64,000 nt of DNA from Caulobacter rhizosphaerae (GCF_010977555.1 NZ_CP048816.1:124001-188000), one strand, 5' to 3'. Shown: positions 48,726 to 58,531, counted from the first letter of the stretch. Translations and numbers: made by a program. The notes: generated by a model from the sequence alone, not told the origin.

Positions 48726-49910
48726 CTATTGGCCACAGCGCCGATTGCGCTGGCAGGCCTGGGTCACCCGCTTCTCGAACGTCAGGGCGTCGGGCGAGCC
48801 GGCGCCGCCGGCGTTGCTCAGGCTGATCATCCAGACCGCGGCCAGGCCCGTGGTCGGATCGACCCAGAAGTGCGTGCCATAGGCGCCGCTCCAGCCATAG
48901 GCCCCGGCCGGAAGGGGCGACCCGGCCGCGACCGGGTCGCCGATACGCCGGACCATCAGGCCGTAGTCCAGCCCCGGCGAAAGGCCGGGAAAACCCGCGG
49001 GGATCTGTGCGCGCCGGATCTCGGCGACCGAGGCGGGCTTGAGAATCCGCACGCCGTCGAGCGCGCCGTCGTTGGCCAGCATCTGGGCCAGACGAAGGTA
49101 ATCGCCCACCGTGGAATAGAGGCCCGCGCCGCCAGACGGATAGGTCAGGGGCGGGAACATCGGCTTGGCCGGCGTCAGGGCGCTCGCCTTGGCCTCGTAG
49201 AGCCCGACCAGACGTCCCTTCTGCTCGACGTTCAGGCTATAGCCGGTGTCCTTCATGCCGAGCGGGCTGAAGATCTTGCGTCGCACGAAGGCGTCGTACG
49301 GTTCGCCGGCGACGACCTCGACGACACGGGCGGCGACATCCGCGCCTTCCACGCCGCTGTAGGCCCAGGCGCTTCCGGCCGGCACGGTCCGCTTGGCCAT
49401 CGCCGTGGCGTGCACCCGTTGCTCCAGGGTGCTGGGGGCGAAAGGCAAGGAGCCAAAGCCAATGCCGCTCGTATGGGTGAGCAGGTGGCGCAGGGTCAGG
49501 GGCGGGGCCCCGGCCGGCCCGAAGCCCTGAAATTCCGGAAGCACCTTGCTGACCGGCGCGTCGAGATCGAGCTTGCCGTCCTGCACGAGGATCATCACGG
49601 CGACCGCGGTGACGGGCTTGGTCATCGACATTTGCTGGAAGATGCTGTCGATGCGCACTGGCGAGCGGGTTTGGGTGTCGGCCAGGCCAACGGCCTCGAT
49701 GTCGAGCACCTTGTCGCGACGCGCGATGGCGAAGGCCGCGCCCGGATAGCGATGCTCGGCGAGGTCCGCCTCGACACCGGTCCGAACCGAGGCGAAGTCC
49801 GCCGCCGGTCGACGACGCGTCGCGCCATCGGGCGCGGTGGCGCAGGCGGCGAGCGCTCCGCACAGGACCAGGGCGGCCATGGTGCGCGTCAAGTTCTGGG
49901 TTGTCCCCAA
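48726..49910 (-). CDS. Lipoprotein serine hydrolase, beta-lactamase/esterase fold
   Basis: PF00144-type serine esterase of 394 residues. N-terminal LVLCGALAACA gives a lipobox L20-A21-A22-C23, so the enzyme is membrane anchored rather than Tat exported, unlike its three relatives in the window. Catalytic Ser95-Lys98 in QQMSMTKPV; AYSGVEGAD is the tyrosine region; GAYGTHFWVDP is the C-terminal motif. TTG 49910 was chosen because GGAGGAGG lies eight bases upstream; ATG 49991 would overlap the palindrome and bury the lipobox, and ATG 49880 lacks a ribosome site. It is the first gene of the four-gene unit behind palindrome copy 17. Confidence 0.87.
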   Translation of the reverse strand: MGTTQNLTRTMAALVLCGALAACATAPDGATRRRPAADFASVRTGVEADLAEHRYPGAAFAIARRDKVLDIEAVGLADTQTRSPVRIDSIFQQMSMTKPVTAVAVMILVQDGKLDLDAPVSKVLPEFQGFGPAGAPPLTLRHLLTHTSGIGFGSLPFAPSTLEQRVHATAMAKRTVPAGSAWAYSGVEGADVAARVVEVVAGEPYDAFVRRKIFSPLGMKDTGYSLNVEQKGRLVGLYEAKASALTPAKPMFPPLTYPSGGAGLYSTVGDYLRLAQMLANDGALDGVRILKPASVAEIRRAQIPAGFPGLSPGLDYGLMVRRIGDPVAAGSPLPAGAYGWSGAYGTHFWVDPTTGLAAVWMISLSNAGGAGSPDALTFEKRVTQACQRNRRCGQ

Positions 49911-49986
49911 GGTGCTCGCCTCCTCCGCGACCGATTTGAGGCCCGCGCCCCCCTTTTCGGCGCAGCCTAGCTCTCGGCGATTCAAT

Positions 49987-50010
49987 TGCAAGCAGTGAGT
50001 ACTGTTTCTG
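49987..50010. promoter_or_regulatory. Island palindrome copy 17, between two divergent esterase units
   Basis: Left arm TGCAAGCAGT, spacer GAGT, right arm ACTGTTTCTG. It is 76 bases from the TTG start at 49910 (minus) and about 150 bases from ATG 50159 (plus). Confidence 0.6.
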
Positions 50011-50158
50011 AGGCTGTGTAAAATTAAAAAGCGGTCAAGATCGCTTGTTTACTCACGCGATCGCGTTATCCAATGCTGGGCGTTCCGCGTCGGCCCTCCG
50101 ATCAAGCCTGTCGCTCGGAGCCTCCCGCCGCCGCGGGACGACCTTGGGGAACCTGACC

Positions 50159-51139
50159 ATGCGCGCGCACCGATCAACCGTGATGACCCTGGTCGCCTTG
50201 GGCGCGGCCTGGGCGATCGTCCCTCCCGCCATCGCCGCGAGGCCCGGTCAGGCGTCGCTGGTCGCCCCCTCCCCCGTCGCCCCTCTGGCGGCTTCGGGCC
50301 GCCAAGAGGAGATCGTCCCCCTCTGGCCGGGGCCTGCGCCGCTGTCGGTCGATGTCTCGGGGCCTGAGACCTACAAGCAGGTGGACCTGCCCGGCATCGG
50401 GTCGATCGGTGTCGTCGTCGATGTCAGTCAGCCCACGATGACGGTGATCAGACCCGAGCCTGGCAAGGCGACGGGCGCGGCGATGCTGGTCGTGCCCGGG
50501 GGCGGGTTCGCGGCCCTGGCCTGGGACCACGAGGGCCTGGAGGCGGGCCGCTGGCTCGCCGCGCGCGGGGTCACCGCCTTTGTTGTCAAATATAGGGTCG
50601 GCAAGGTGACGCCGCCGGCCGGCCCCGCGCCGAAAAGCGCCGCGGAGTTTCTTCGCCGGGTCCTGGAGCCTGGGCGGCAGTTGGCGCTGGCCGATGTCGG
50701 CCAGGCCGTCCGAAGGGTCCGGTCCGACGCCGCGAAATGGGGTGTCGATCCTCATCGCGTGGGGATGATCGGCTTCTCGGCCGGCGCGATCACGACCATG
50801 GGCCTGGTGCTCGAGGGGGCCCAGGATGTTCGGCCTGACTTCGCCGCGCCGATCTACGGCATGGCCGCGGTCGAACGGCCCGTCGCCAAGGACGCGCCGC
50901 CGCTTTTCATCGTCGCGACCCAGGACGACGAGACCGTCCCCGTCGAGGGCAGCGAGCGACTGTTTGATCTGTGGACCAAGGCCGGTCGACCCGCTGAACT
51001 TCACCTCTATCAGCAGGGGCGGCATGGGTTTGGGATGCGCGCCAAGGGGCTGCCGGTCGACGGCTGGACAGACGCCCTGGAGCGATGGCTCGCGACGCAT
51101 GGGGCCTTGGCGCGGGCCAACACCGAGCCGAGGCGCTGA
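50159..51139 (+). CDS. Secreted alpha/beta hydrolase esterase (BD-FAE/Aes-like)
   Basis: Esterase of 326 residues, paralogue of the one at 15056. Signal peptide TLVALGAAWAIVPPAIAA. VVPGGGF oxyanion motif at about 112-117; nucleophile elbow GFSAGA with Ser207 in the same HRVGMIGFSAG context as its paralogue; catalytic His in QGRHGFGMR. ATG 50159 has GGGGA upstream; an earlier ATG at 50045 would add 38 residues before the signal and is less likely. Shares palindrome copy 17 with the divergent four-gene unit. It probably removes acyl groups from sugar esters in the periplasm. Confidence 0.9.
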   Translation: MRAHRSTVMTLVALGAAWAIVPPAIAARPGQASLVAPSPVAPLAASGRQEEIVPLWPGPAPLSVDVSGPETYKQVDLPGIGSIGVVVDVSQPTMTVIRPEPGKATGAAMLVVPGGGFAALAWDHEGLEAGRWLAARGVTAFVVKYRVGKVTPPAGPAPKSAAEFLRRVLEPGRQLALADVGQAVRRVRSDAAKWGVDPHRVGMIGFSAGAITTMGLVLEGAQDVRPDFAAPIYGMAAVERPVAKDAPPLFIVATQDDETVPVEGSERLFDLWTKAGRPAELHLYQQGRHGFGMRAKGLPVDGWTDALERWLATHGALARANTEPRR

Positions 51140-51202
51140 CGCGCTGTTGAACCTGAAAGGACGAAAGCCGGGACCGTGGACGTCATCGGCCTTCGGACGG
51201 CG

Positions 51203-52567
51203 TCAGCTTACGATGGCGGCGTGAACGGCCTTCTCGAAATCGTTTTCGACGGCGAAGGTCAGCGGCTTGACCTGTTGAAAGAAGGCCGCGACCATCTGGC
51301 GCTGGGGATCGACCCAACTGTCGGTGCCGTAGGCGCCGCCCCAGCCGAAGGCGCCGACGCCCCGGCCGTTGGCCTTGGCCGGATCCTCGACGATCCGCAC
51401 GGTCAGGCCAAATCCATGGCCGGCGGTGAGCGGCGGAATCCATTGCCGGAACAGGGCGCCGGCGTGATCGCGGGTCATCAGGGCGACGCTTTCGGGCCGC
51501 AGGATCCGGCGACCGTTGAACTGACCGCGATTGAGCAGCATGAACTCCAGATTGATGAAGTCGTGCACGGTGCCAAAGAGGCCGCCGCCGCCCGAGAAAT
51601 AGCGATACGGACCGGGCCCGAAGACGTGATCCTGGGCCGACCACTGTCCGTTGATCCGACCGAAGATCTTGACCAGGCGCGAGGTCTGCGCGGCCGAGAG
51701 GTTGAAGCCGGTGTCACGCATGTCGAGCGGTTCGAAGAGGCGCTCGCGCAGGAAGACGTCCGCCGGCTGCCCCGAGGTGATTTCGACGATGCGCAGCGCC
51801 ACATCCAGGGCGTCGGTCGGGGAATAGCTGAACCTGGTTCCCGGTTGGAAGTCGAGCACCGCGGTTCCCAGCTTGCGGGTCCAGGTCTCCAAGGTTTCGT
51901 CCGGGGCGCGCTGGATCCTGTTGAGGGCGGCGGCCGGGCTCGGCGAGAGCTTGTCGCCGACGCTGGTGATGCCGGAGGTGTGGGTGAGCAGGTGCTCGAT
52001 GGTGATCTCGCGCTCGGCCGGCACGAGCTGGGCCTGGGAAATGTCGGTCACGCCGGGCGGCAAGACCGCCACCTTCATGTCCTTGAAGGTCGGAATGAAG
52101 CGGCTGACCTTGTCGTCCAGCGACAATTTTCCGTCCTCGATCATCATCAGGACGGCGATGGCGGTGACATGTTTGGTCGAGGACATCATCCGGAAGATGT
52201 CGTCCTTGCGCATGGGCTCGCCCGCCACCGGATCCCGGAAGCCTAGAGCTTCGTACCAGACCAGTTTGCCGTTGCGGACGATGGCGCTCACCGCGCCTGG
52301 GGTGTCGGCCGCCTCGATGTGCTTTTGGATGGTCGCGCGAACGTTCGCCAGGCCCGCGGCGCTGAATCCCCCCGCGTCGGGCCCCGCCAGGGTCCAGTCA
52401 AAATGCGCGCCGCCGGCCCAAGCGGTCCGGGCGGTCGCGACCGATCCCAGGGCCGCGGCCCCGCCCAGGGCCAGAAGGCCTCGTCGCGACAGGCCTGGGC
52501 GGCGTGGCGCCAGGAGCAGGCCGCGCGGGTCGCTCGAGAGGGGCATCGGGTTCTCCACGAACGTCAT
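51203..52567 (-). CDS. Tat-exported serine hydrolase, beta-lactamase/esterase fold
   Basis: PF00144-type serine esterase of 454 residues. GLSRRGLLALGGAAALG is a strong twin-arginine signal. Catalytic Ser129-Lys132 in MMSSTKHV; FSYSPTDALD tyrosine region; GAYGTDSWVDP C-terminal motif. Near-duplicate of the protein at 39981. It lies 22 bases after the RhaT gene and is the last gene of the L-rhamnose catabolic unit, linking ester removal directly to L-rhamnose use. ATG 52567 was used; ATG 52546 is also possible. Confidence 0.9.
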   Translation of the reverse strand: MTFVENPMPLSSDPRGLLLAPRRPGLSRRGLLALGGAAALGSVATARTAWAGGAHFDWTLAGPDAGGFSAAGLANVRATIQKHIEAADTPGAVSAIVRNGKLVWYEALGFRDPVAGEPMRKDDIFRMMSSTKHVTAIAVLMMIEDGKLSLDDKVSRFIPTFKDMKVAVLPPGVTDISQAQLVPAEREITIEHLLTHTSGITSVGDKLSPSPAAALNRIQRAPDETLETWTRKLGTAVLDFQPGTRFSYSPTDALDVALRIVEITSGQPADVFLRERLFEPLDMRDTGFNLSAAQTSRLVKIFGRINGQWSAQDHVFGPGPYRYFSGGGGLFGTVHDFINLEFMLLNRGQFNGRRILRPESVALMTRDHAGALFRQWIPPLTAGHGFGLTVRIVEDPAKANGRGVGAFGWGGAYGTDSWVDPQRQMVAAFFQQVKPLTFAVENDFEKAVHAAIVS

Positions 52568-52589
52568 TTTGGACTGATGGCCGGCGGCC

Positions 52590-53687
52590 TCAGGTCGCGC
52601 CGATCTTGTTGCCGTAGCCGATGACGATGGTGGCCAGGATCAGCAGTCCCACCCCGCTCCACACGGCGGCCTTGACCGCCGGGCGGGCGTCCTTCCACTC
52701 CCGCAGCGCGAACCCCCAGACGGTGCCGAAGATGATGATGCTGGCCATATGCAGGGTCCAGCTGGAGAAGCCGAACTTGCCCATCTGGCTTTCGCCCATG
52801 GTGTAGAAGAAGAACTGGAAGTACCAGGCCGTCCCGGCCACGGCGCACAGCAGGTAGTTGACCAGCAAGGGCGAGCGCTTCAGGGCCGCCACCTCGGGCT
52901 TGTCGGAAACTTCCGCCGGGCTGACCGCGCCCATCCACTGGCCCGCGCTCTTGTTGCGCAGGATCAGAAATCCGCACCACAGGCCGTTGGTGATCAGGCC
53001 GCCGAACATCACCAGGCAGAGAACCGGCAGGCCGGTCCACAGCGGGCCGGTGCCGGCCGCCGCCGACAGGGCCTTGATCGGCTCGCCAGCCGCCAGGCCG
53101 AAGGCGAAACAGGCCGACATGATCCCCGAGAAGATCGCCACGGCCACGCCCTTCTTGAAGTCGAACTCGGCGATGACCGCCTTCTTGGCGTCCTCGGATA
53201 GCGCCGCGTCCTTGCGCGCCCCCGCCAGGGCCACCACCACGATGCCGGCGATCGTGATTAGCAGGCCCAGCAGGATGATCCGGCCGGAGGTCGTCGCCAG
53301 CAGCTTGTCGGCGAAATCGCCCTGTACGAGCGGCGGGATCAGGGTGCCGAACACCGTGCATAGGCCCAGCACCACGGCCATGCCCAGGGACAGGCCCAAA
53401 TAGCGCATGGTCAGGCCGTAGGTCAGGCCGCCAAAGCCCCACAGCACGCCGAACAGGACGCACAGACCCGCGACCGAGTGGGGAACCTGGGCCATGACCC
53501 CGCCCAGGTCCTTGGTCTGGAGAAAGGCGATGGTCCAGGGGGCCAGGAGCCAGGAGAAGACGCCTCCCGTCAGCCAGAAGATCTCCCAGGACCAGCGGCG
53601 CACGCCGCGATAGGGCACGTAGAAGCTGGCCGAGGCCAGGCCGCCGAGCCAGTGGAACAGCACGCCCAGCAAGGGGTTGGGGGTCAT
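52590..53687 (-). CDS. rhaT: L-rhamnose:H+ symporter
   Basis: Inner-membrane transporter of 365 residues resembling RhaT of E. coli, which imports L-rhamnose with a proton. About ten hydrophobic helices; family-typical stretches include the opening GVLFHWLGGLASASFYVPYRGVRRWSWE, the LWGFGGLTYGLTMRYLG helix, and AGTAWYFQFFFYTMGESQMGKFGFSSWTLHM near the end. It lies in the same unit as the L-rhamnose pathway enzymes (amidohydrolase upstream, serine esterase downstream). Together with the GPH symporter at 41338 the island has two sugar importers. Confidence 0.94.
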   Translation of the reverse strand: MTPNPLLGVLFHWLGGLASASFYVPYRGVRRWSWEIFWLTGGVFSWLLAPWTIAFLQTKDLGGVMAQVPHSVAGLCVLFGVLWGFGGLTYGLTMRYLGLSLGMAVVLGLCTVFGTLIPPLVQGDFADKLLATTSGRIILLGLLITIAGIVVVALAGARKDAALSEDAKKAVIAEFDFKKGVAVAIFSGIMSACFAFGLAAGEPIKALSAAAGTGPLWTGLPVLCLVMFGGLITNGLWCGFLILRNKSAGQWMGAVSPAEVSDKPEVAALKRSPLLVNYLLCAVAGTAWYFQFFFYTMGESQMGKFGFSSWTLHMASIIIFGTVWGFALREWKDARPAVKAAVWSGVGLLILATIVIGYGNKIGAT

Positions 53688-53771
53688 AGGTCGATCTCCT
53701 GGCGTCGCTTGGGGCGAACGATTGTGGCTTTCCTCCAGCCGCTCTGGCGGCGGCTTGGCGCGGTCGGTGGT

Positions 53772-54674
53772 CTAGAGGCGGTAAATTCGGGCGGCGTTGT
53801 CGGCGAAGACCGCCTGGCGCTCGCCGGCGTTGAGGCCGCGCGAGGCGTAGTCGAAGGCGGCGAAATGCTTGCCGAACGCGCCGTGGACGCGATCGACCGG
53901 GAAATTGCTGGCGAACATCACGCGCTCGACACCAAAATAGTCGAGCAACTGGTGAACGTAGGTCTCGATGCCCGTCGCCGACCAATTGCGGTCGACCCCG
54001 CCGAAGTTGGAAATCTTGACCGACACGTTGGGCGCGGCGGCCAGGGCGTCCATCCCCGTCGCCCAGACCGCCAGACCCGCCGCGTCGCGATCGGTCGGCA
54101 TGCCGGCGTGGTTGACGATGATGGGCGTGTCGGGATGGTCGGCCGCGAGGCGGGCGGCGTCGAACATCTGGGCCGGATAGAGCTGCAGATCGAACGACAG
54201 GCCATGCTTGGCGAGTAGGCCAAAGCCGGCCCGCCAGGCGGGGTTCTTGAGGAGATCGCGTCGCGTGTAGGTCTTCAGCGGGTTGGTGTGCCAGTTGACG
54301 ATCTGGCGCACCCCGCGGACGTTGCTGCGGGCGGCGTGCGCCTCCAGCAGCGGCTCGACGTCGGGCAGTTCCAGGCAGGCGCCGGCGACTATGGCCTGCG
54401 GAAATCCCCGGCGCTCGGCGATCTCCTGCAGCCAGTCGGTCTCCGACAGCTGGTCCTTGGGCGGCAGGCCGCATTCGACATGCACGGTCTGGATGACGTT
54501 CCAGCCCCGCGTCTCGGCCAGATAGTCGTCCAGACCATAGGACCTGTAGGCGATGCCCGAGGTGTCCCCGGCCGGATTGTGCGGCAGCGGCTCGTCCTGC
54601 AGCCAGCCGTAGTAGTGCCGGTCCAGGTCCCACAGATGCATGTGGGGATCCACGATGGGGCCGGTGTAGGCCAT
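53772..54674 (-). CDS. L-rhamnono-1,4-lactonase (amidohydrolase family)
   Basis: Metal-dependent hydrolase of the amidohydrolase superfamily (PF04909), 300 residues, resembling LRA2 that opens L-rhamnono-gamma-lactone to L-rhamnonate. DPHMHLWDLDRHYYGWL gives the His-x-His metal ligands, with further candidates in VRQIVNWH, IIVNHAG and the Asn/Asp of FASNFPVDR. The start has a strong GGGGAGGG ribosome site. It sits between RhaT and the KDR dehydrogenase (gap 12 bases), so its role is well supported by context. A role as fuconolactonase is possible because the family overlaps. Confidence 0.9.
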   Translation of the reverse strand: MAYTGPIVDPHMHLWDLDRHYYGWLQDEPLPHNPAGDTSGIAYRSYGLDDYLAETRGWNVIQTVHVECGLPPKDQLSETDWLQEIAERRGFPQAIVAGACLELPDVEPLLEAHAARSNVRGVRQIVNWHTNPLKTYTRRDLLKNPAWRAGFGLLAKHGLSFDLQLYPAQMFDAARLAADHPDTPIIVNHAGMPTDRDAAGLAVWATGMDALAAAPNVSVKISNFGGVDRNWSATGIETYVHQLLDYFGVERVMFASNFPVDRVHGAFGKHFAAFDYASRGLNAGERQAVFADNAARIYRL

Positions 54675-54686
54675 GGACGCCCTCCC

Positions 54687-55436
54687 CTAGAACGTGGTTC
54701 GACCGCCCGAGGTGTCGAAGGTCGCCGCCGTGGTGAAGCTGCACTCCTCCGACGCCATGAAGCAGATCATGGCCGCGTTCTCCTCGACCTGGCCAAAGCG
54801 GCCCATCGGGATCTTCGATTTCATGTAGTCGATCTGGCTCTGCGGCATCTGCAGGAAGATCGGGGTTTCGAAGGCGGCCGGGGTGAGAGCGTTGACCATC
54901 ACGCCCGTGCCGGCCAGCTCCTTGCCCAGCGATTTGGTAAAGCCGATGACGCCGGCCTTGGAGGCCGAATAGGCGCTGGCGTTGGGATTGCCTTCCTTGC
55001 CCGCCACCGAGGCGACGTTGACGATGCGGCCATAGCCGCCCGCGAGCATCAGCGGGGCCAGTTCACGGCAGCAGTAGAAGACGCCGTTCAGATTGATGTC
55101 GATCACCCGCTTCCAGTTATCGAGCGGAAACTCGGTGACCGGAACCGTCGCTCCGGTGATGCCCGCCGAGGCCACGAGGATGTCGACGCCGCCCAGGGCC
55201 GCCTGGGCGGTCGCCGCCGCCGCGGCGACCTGGACCGGATCGGAGACATCCAGCGCGACGCCGCGCAGGGCCCCGACCTCTTCCACGGCCTTGTCGAGGA
55301 GAGCTTGATCGAGGTCCCACAGCACGACCTGGCCGCCCTCGGCGACCATGCGCGCGGCCACGGCCTTGCCCAGGCCCGAGGCCCCGCCGGTGATCACCGC
55401 GCGGCGGCCCGAAAAGCGGCCTGCGAACCGGCTCAT
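54687..55436 (-). CDS. 2-keto-3-deoxy-L-rhamnonate 4-dehydrogenase (SDR, LRA5-like)
   Basis: SDR of 249 residues. [10 protein letters not shown] nucleotide site, ASAGITG in place of the usual NNAG, Ser in NVASVAGKEG, active site YSASKAGVIGFTKSLG, and the unusual C-terminus FMASEECSFTTAATFDTSGGRTTF. Its place between the lactonase and the FAH-type hydrolase points to the LRA5 reaction: oxidation of 2-keto-3-deoxy-L-rhamnonate at C4 to the 2,4-diketo acid. Its start overlaps the stop of the hydrolase gene (ATGA). A different SDR of the KDF-dehydrogenase type is encoded at 7623, which would give the same product from L-fucose. Confidence 0.88.
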   Translation of the reverse strand: MSRFAGRFSGRRAVITGGASGLGKAVAARMVAEGGQVVLWDLDQALLDKAVEEVGALRGVALDVSDPVQVAAAAATAQAALGGVDILVASAGITGATVPVTEFPLDNWKRVIDINLNGVFYCCRELAPLMLAGGYGRIVNVASVAGKEGNPNASAYSASKAGVIGFTKSLGKELAGTGVMVNALTPAAFETPIFLQMPQSQIDYMKSKIPMGRFGQVEENAAMICFMASEECSFTTAATFDTSGGRTTF

Positions 55437-56296
55437 TGGGCGCCGTCCTTGGACCAGGCCACGACGATCTGGCGCTGCTCGCCCAGCTTCTCGATGCCCA
55501 GGCGGATCTCGTCGCCGGCCTTCAGATAGACAGGCACGGGCTTTTGACCCAGGCCCACGCCGGGAGGCGTGCCGGTGGTGATCAGGTCGCCCGGTTCCAG
55601 CGTCATGAACTCGCTGATGTAGGAAACGAGCTTGGCGATGCCGAAGATCATCGTCTTGGACGAGCCGTCCTGCATGCGCTTGCCATTGATGTCGAGCCAC
55701 ATGGCGAGGTTCTGGGGATCGCCGACCTCGTCGGCGGTCACAACCCACGGGCCGACCGGACCGAAGGTGTCGCAGCCCTTGCCCTTGTCCCAGGTGCCGC
55801 CGCGCTCGATCTGGAAGGCGCGCTCGGAGACGTCGTTGATCAGCACGTAGCCGGCCACGTGGTCCAGGGCCTCGGCTTCGGAGACGTACGAGGCGCGCGA
55901 ACCGATCACGACGCCCAGCTCGACCTCCCAGTCGGTCTTTTCCGAACCGCGCGGGATCATCACCGGGTCGTTGGGGCCCTGCAGGCAGCTGACGGCCTTG
56001 GTGAACAGCACCGGTTCTTCCGGGATCGGCAGGTTCGACTCGGCGGCGTGGTCGGCGAAGTTGAGGCCCACGGCGATAAACTTGGAGACGCCGTTGATCG
56101 GGCAACCGTAACGCGGGGCACCCTGGACCACCGGCAACATCGACAGCGGGATGGCGGCCAGTTCGGCCAGGCCGGCCGGCGTCAGGGTCGCGCCGGTGAT
56201 GTCGGCGATCACGCCGGACAAGTCGCGGATCTGGCCTTCGGAATCGAGCAGGCCGGGCTTCTCGGCGCCCTTGGGGCCGTAGCGGAGGAGTTTCAT
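55433..56296 (-). CDS. 2,4-diketo-3-deoxy-L-rhamnonate/fuconate hydrolase (FAH family)
   Basis: Fumarylacetoacetate-hydrolase-fold enzyme (PF01557) of 287 residues, resembling LRA6, which splits the 2,4-diketo acid to pyruvate and L-lactate. Metal and substrate residues are visible in GLNFADHAAE, DWEVELGVVIG, NDVSERAFQ, GCDTFGPVGPWVV and TTGTPPGVGLG. It has a GGAGGAG ribosome site before ATG 56296. The L-lactate it yields would be used by the lactate dehydrogenase at 60094. Gene neighbours on both sides are L-rhamnose enzymes, so the assignment is strong. Confidence 0.92.
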   Translation of the reverse strand: MKLLRYGPKGAEKPGLLDSEGQIRDLSGVIADITGATLTPAGLAELAAIPLSMLPVVQGAPRYGCPINGVSKFIAVGLNFADHAAESNLPIPEEPVLFTKAVSCLQGPNDPVMIPRGSEKTDWEVELGVVIGSRASYVSEAEALDHVAGYVLINDVSERAFQIERGGTWDKGKGCDTFGPVGPWVVTADEVGDPQNLAMWLDINGKRMQDGSSKTMIFGIAKLVSYISEFMTLEPGDLITTGTPPGVGLGQKPVPVYLKAGDEIRLGIEKLGEQRQIVVAWSKDGAQ

Positions 56297-56318
56297 GGGT
56301 CTTTGCCTTCAGGGAGGT

Positions 56319-57497
56319 CTAGCGGGCGTAAGGCCGGTGCAGACCGACCTCGCGATTGAGTTCGACGCCGAAGCCCGGCGCGTCGGAGAGTTTCAGCTTG
56401 CCGTTCACCGGAACGGGTTCGCCGATCAGCTGCGGGTGGAACATCGGCACCACCCCGTCGGCCTTGGGGGCCATCATCAGGAACTCGGCGAACGGGCTGT
56501 TATGGCGCGTGGTGACGAAGTGGTAGCTGTAGACGCTGGAGCCGTGCGGGATGCACATCACGCCGCGGCTGTCGGCGAGGTTGGAGATCTTCACCAGCTC
56601 GGTCATGCCGCCGCACCAGCCCACGTCGGGCTGGATGATGTCGCAGCACTCCATCTCCAGCAGCATGCGGAAGCCCCAGCGGGTGGCTTCGTGCTCGCCG
56701 GTGGTGACCAGCATGCCCTTGGGGGCGTTCTTCTTCAGGTCGCGATAGCCCCAGTAGTCGTCGGGGCTCAGGGCTTCCTCGATCCACTTCAGGCCGTACT
56801 CGTGGGCCTTGTGGGCCAGCTTGGTGGCGTAGTTAAGATCCAGCGCCATCCAGCAGTCGAACATCAGCCAGAAGTCCTCGCCCGTGCGCTCGCGCATGAC
56901 AGCCAGTTCTTCCAGGTTCTTGCGCAGGCCTTCCTCACCCTCGGCCGGGCCGTGGTGCAGGGGCATCTTGCCGCCGATGAAGCCCATCTGCTTGGCCAGG
57001 TCGGGACGCGCGCCCGTGGCGTAGAAGGTCAGCTCGTCGCGGACCTTGCCGCCCAGCAGCTGGTAGACCGGCTCCTGGCGCAGCTTGCCCAGCAGGTCCC
57101 ACAGGGCCAGGTCGACGCCCGAGATGGCGTTCACCACCAGGCCCTTGCGGCCGTAGTACTGGGTGGAGAAGTACATCTGGTCCCAGATCTTCTCGACCTC
57201 GGCCGGATTGCGGCCTTCCAGGAAGCGGGCCAGGTGCTTTTCGACGATGTAGGCGGCGGGTTCGCCGCCGGTGGTCACCGCGAATCCGACCGTGCCGTCG
57301 GCGGCCTCGATCTCGACGACCAGCGTGCCCAGCACGTTGATCCCGAAGCTCTGGCGGCTCTGGCGGTATTCCGGATAGCGCGACATCGGCGTGGCGATGT
57401 GATCGTCGATCCAGTGGCCTTCGCCCTGGTCGTGATAGTCGGCGCCGCCGCCGCGCACGACATAGGCCCGAACCTGCTTGATCAACGGAAACGGCAT
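56319..57497 (-). CDS. rhmD: L-rhamnonate dehydratase (enolase superfamily)
   Basis: Mandelate-racemase-type enzyme of 392 residues, closely similar in pattern to E. coli RhmD (recalled). Key matches: [12 protein letters not shown] at the N-terminus, [36 protein letters not shown], Mg2+ ligands in [24 protein letters not shown] and GEHEATR, and the catalytic region in [12 protein letters not shown] and [10 protein letters not shown]. It dehydrates L-rhamnonate to 2-keto-3-deoxy-L-rhamnonate. ATG 57497 follows GAGGT. It is the first gene of the minus-strand L-rhamnose unit, with a half-conserved palindrome copy 28 bases upstream. Confidence 0.95.
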   Translation of the reverse strand: MPFPLIKQVRAYVVRGGGADYHDQGEGHWIDDHIATPMSRYPEYRQSRQSFGINVLGTLVVEIEAADGTVGFAVTTGGEPAAYIVEKHLARFLEGRNPAEVEKIWDQMYFSTQYYGRKGLVVNAISGVDLALWDLLGKLRQEPVYQLLGGKVRDELTFYATGARPDLAKQMGFIGGKMPLHHGPAEGEEGLRKNLEELAVMRERTGEDFWLMFDCWMALDLNYATKLAHKAHEYGLKWIEEALSPDDYWGYRDLKKNAPKGMLVTTGEHEATRWGFRMLLEMECCDIIQPDVGWCGGMTELVKISNLADSRGVMCIPHGSSVYSYHFVTTRHNSPFAEFLMMAPKADGVVPMFHPQLIGEPVPVNGKLKLSDAPGFGVELNREVGLHRPYAR

Positions 57498-57525
57498 CCC
57501 AACCTCGACGACCTCAAGAGATTTC

Positions 57526-57549
57526 AACAGGACTGACGGCTTGTTTGTA
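57526..57549. promoter_or_regulatory. Island palindrome copy 18 (half-site), upstream of rhmD
   Basis: Right arm CTTGTTTGTA is a full consensus half-site and the left arm AACAGGACTG is poor. It is 28 bases from the rhmD start (minus). Dimer binding here may be weak, allowing the IclR proteins to dominate. Confidence 0.42.
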
Positions 57550-57611
57550 GCGCGATCGCGCCGGCCCCGGGCTCGACTCCAGGACCGGCGACTCGACGCC
57601 GCGCTCTCAAT

Positions 57612-57635
57612 TACGATCAGTCGTGTTTGCTTGTA
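57612..57635. promoter_or_regulatory. Island palindrome copy 19, upstream of IclR operon
   Basis: Left arm TACGATCAGT, spacer CGTG, right arm TTTGCTTGTA. The right arm is near perfect and the left arm has two mismatches. It is 33 bases before the IclR start at 57669. Confidence 0.52.
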
Positions 57636-57668
57636 TAAGTTCCATTTGTTGGTTATGGCAACCACGGA

Positions 57669-58523
57669 ATGGAAATTTCGAACGCTCCCGATCCGACGGC
57701 CGACGAGGTCGAGACCAAGGCCGCCAGCCGAACCCTGGTTCGCGGTCTGGAGGTCCTGAACGCCGTCAGCCGCGGCCATGTCGAATTGGGCGATCTGGCC
57801 GCGACCCTGGGCCTGACGCGCACCACGACATACCGACTGGCCACGACCCTGGTCGAGCACCGCTATCTCAGCTTCACGCCCCGCGTGGGCTACGCGCTGG
57901 GTCCCAAGCTGCTGGAATTGGGCTTCATCGCCTCGCGGCAGACCAATCTGGCCAAAAGCGCCCGAGAGCATCTGGAAGTGCTCTCCTCGCGCAGCGCCGA
58001 CACCGTCCACCTGGGCGTCCTCGACCAGGACAAGGTGCTCTATCTCGACAAAATCGCCGGGTCCCGGCGGGTGGACATCAGTTCGCGGATCGGCGAGCGA
58101 CAGCCTTTGCGCTCGACCGGCCTTGGCAAGGCGCTCCTGCTGGACGCCAGCCAAGACAGGCTGGTGGAGGTCTACCAAACCGAACAGGCGGAGGGGCGGG
58201 ACTATCCGATCGGCCTGGCCGAATGGCTTGGTCGCATGGCCGCCTACCGCGCCACGGGCGTGGCCTTCGATCTGGAAGAAAATCCCGATCACGTCCGGTG
58301 CGTGGCCGCGCCCGTCCGCGACGTCGAGGGCAAGATCGTCGCGGCCATCAGCCTGACCAGCGCCCGCCAATACATGGACGATGCGCGCATGAACGGCCTC
58401 TCGTCCGACGTTCTGGAGACGGCCTGGGCCATCAGTCGCGACCTGGGCTGGCGCGCGCCCGACAGGTCGACGGTTCTCCCCTCCCCCCAAAAGTCGCGGC
58501 CCGCCGCCGCGCCCGAACGCTAG
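57669..58523 (+). CDS. IclR family transcriptional regulator (L-rhamnose operon, first)
   Basis: Regulator of 284 residues. N-terminal winged helix at about 18-80 ([37 protein letters not shown]), then the IclR effector-binding domain with the family blocks [47 protein letters not shown] and [15 protein letters not shown]. It is divergent from the L-rhamnose catabolic unit and followed eight bases later by the L-rhamnose dehydrogenase gene, so control by L-rhamnose or a keto-deoxy acid is likely. A proline/alanine-rich tail of about 25 residues is unusual but short. Confidence 0.93.
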   Translation: MEISNAPDPTADEVETKAASRTLVRGLEVLNAVSRGHVELGDLAATLGLTRTTTYRLATTLVEHRYLSFTPRVGYALGPKLLELGFIASRQTNLAKSAREHLEVLSSRSADTVHLGVLDQDKVLYLDKIAGSRRVDISSRIGERQPLRSTGLGKALLLDASQDRLVEVYQTEQAEGRDYPIGLAEWLGRMAAYRATGVAFDLEENPDHVRCVAAPVRDVEGKIVAAISLTSARQYMDDARMNGLSSDVLETAWAISRDLGWRAPDRSTVLPSPQKSRPAAAPER

Positions 58524-58531
58524 GAGAAGGC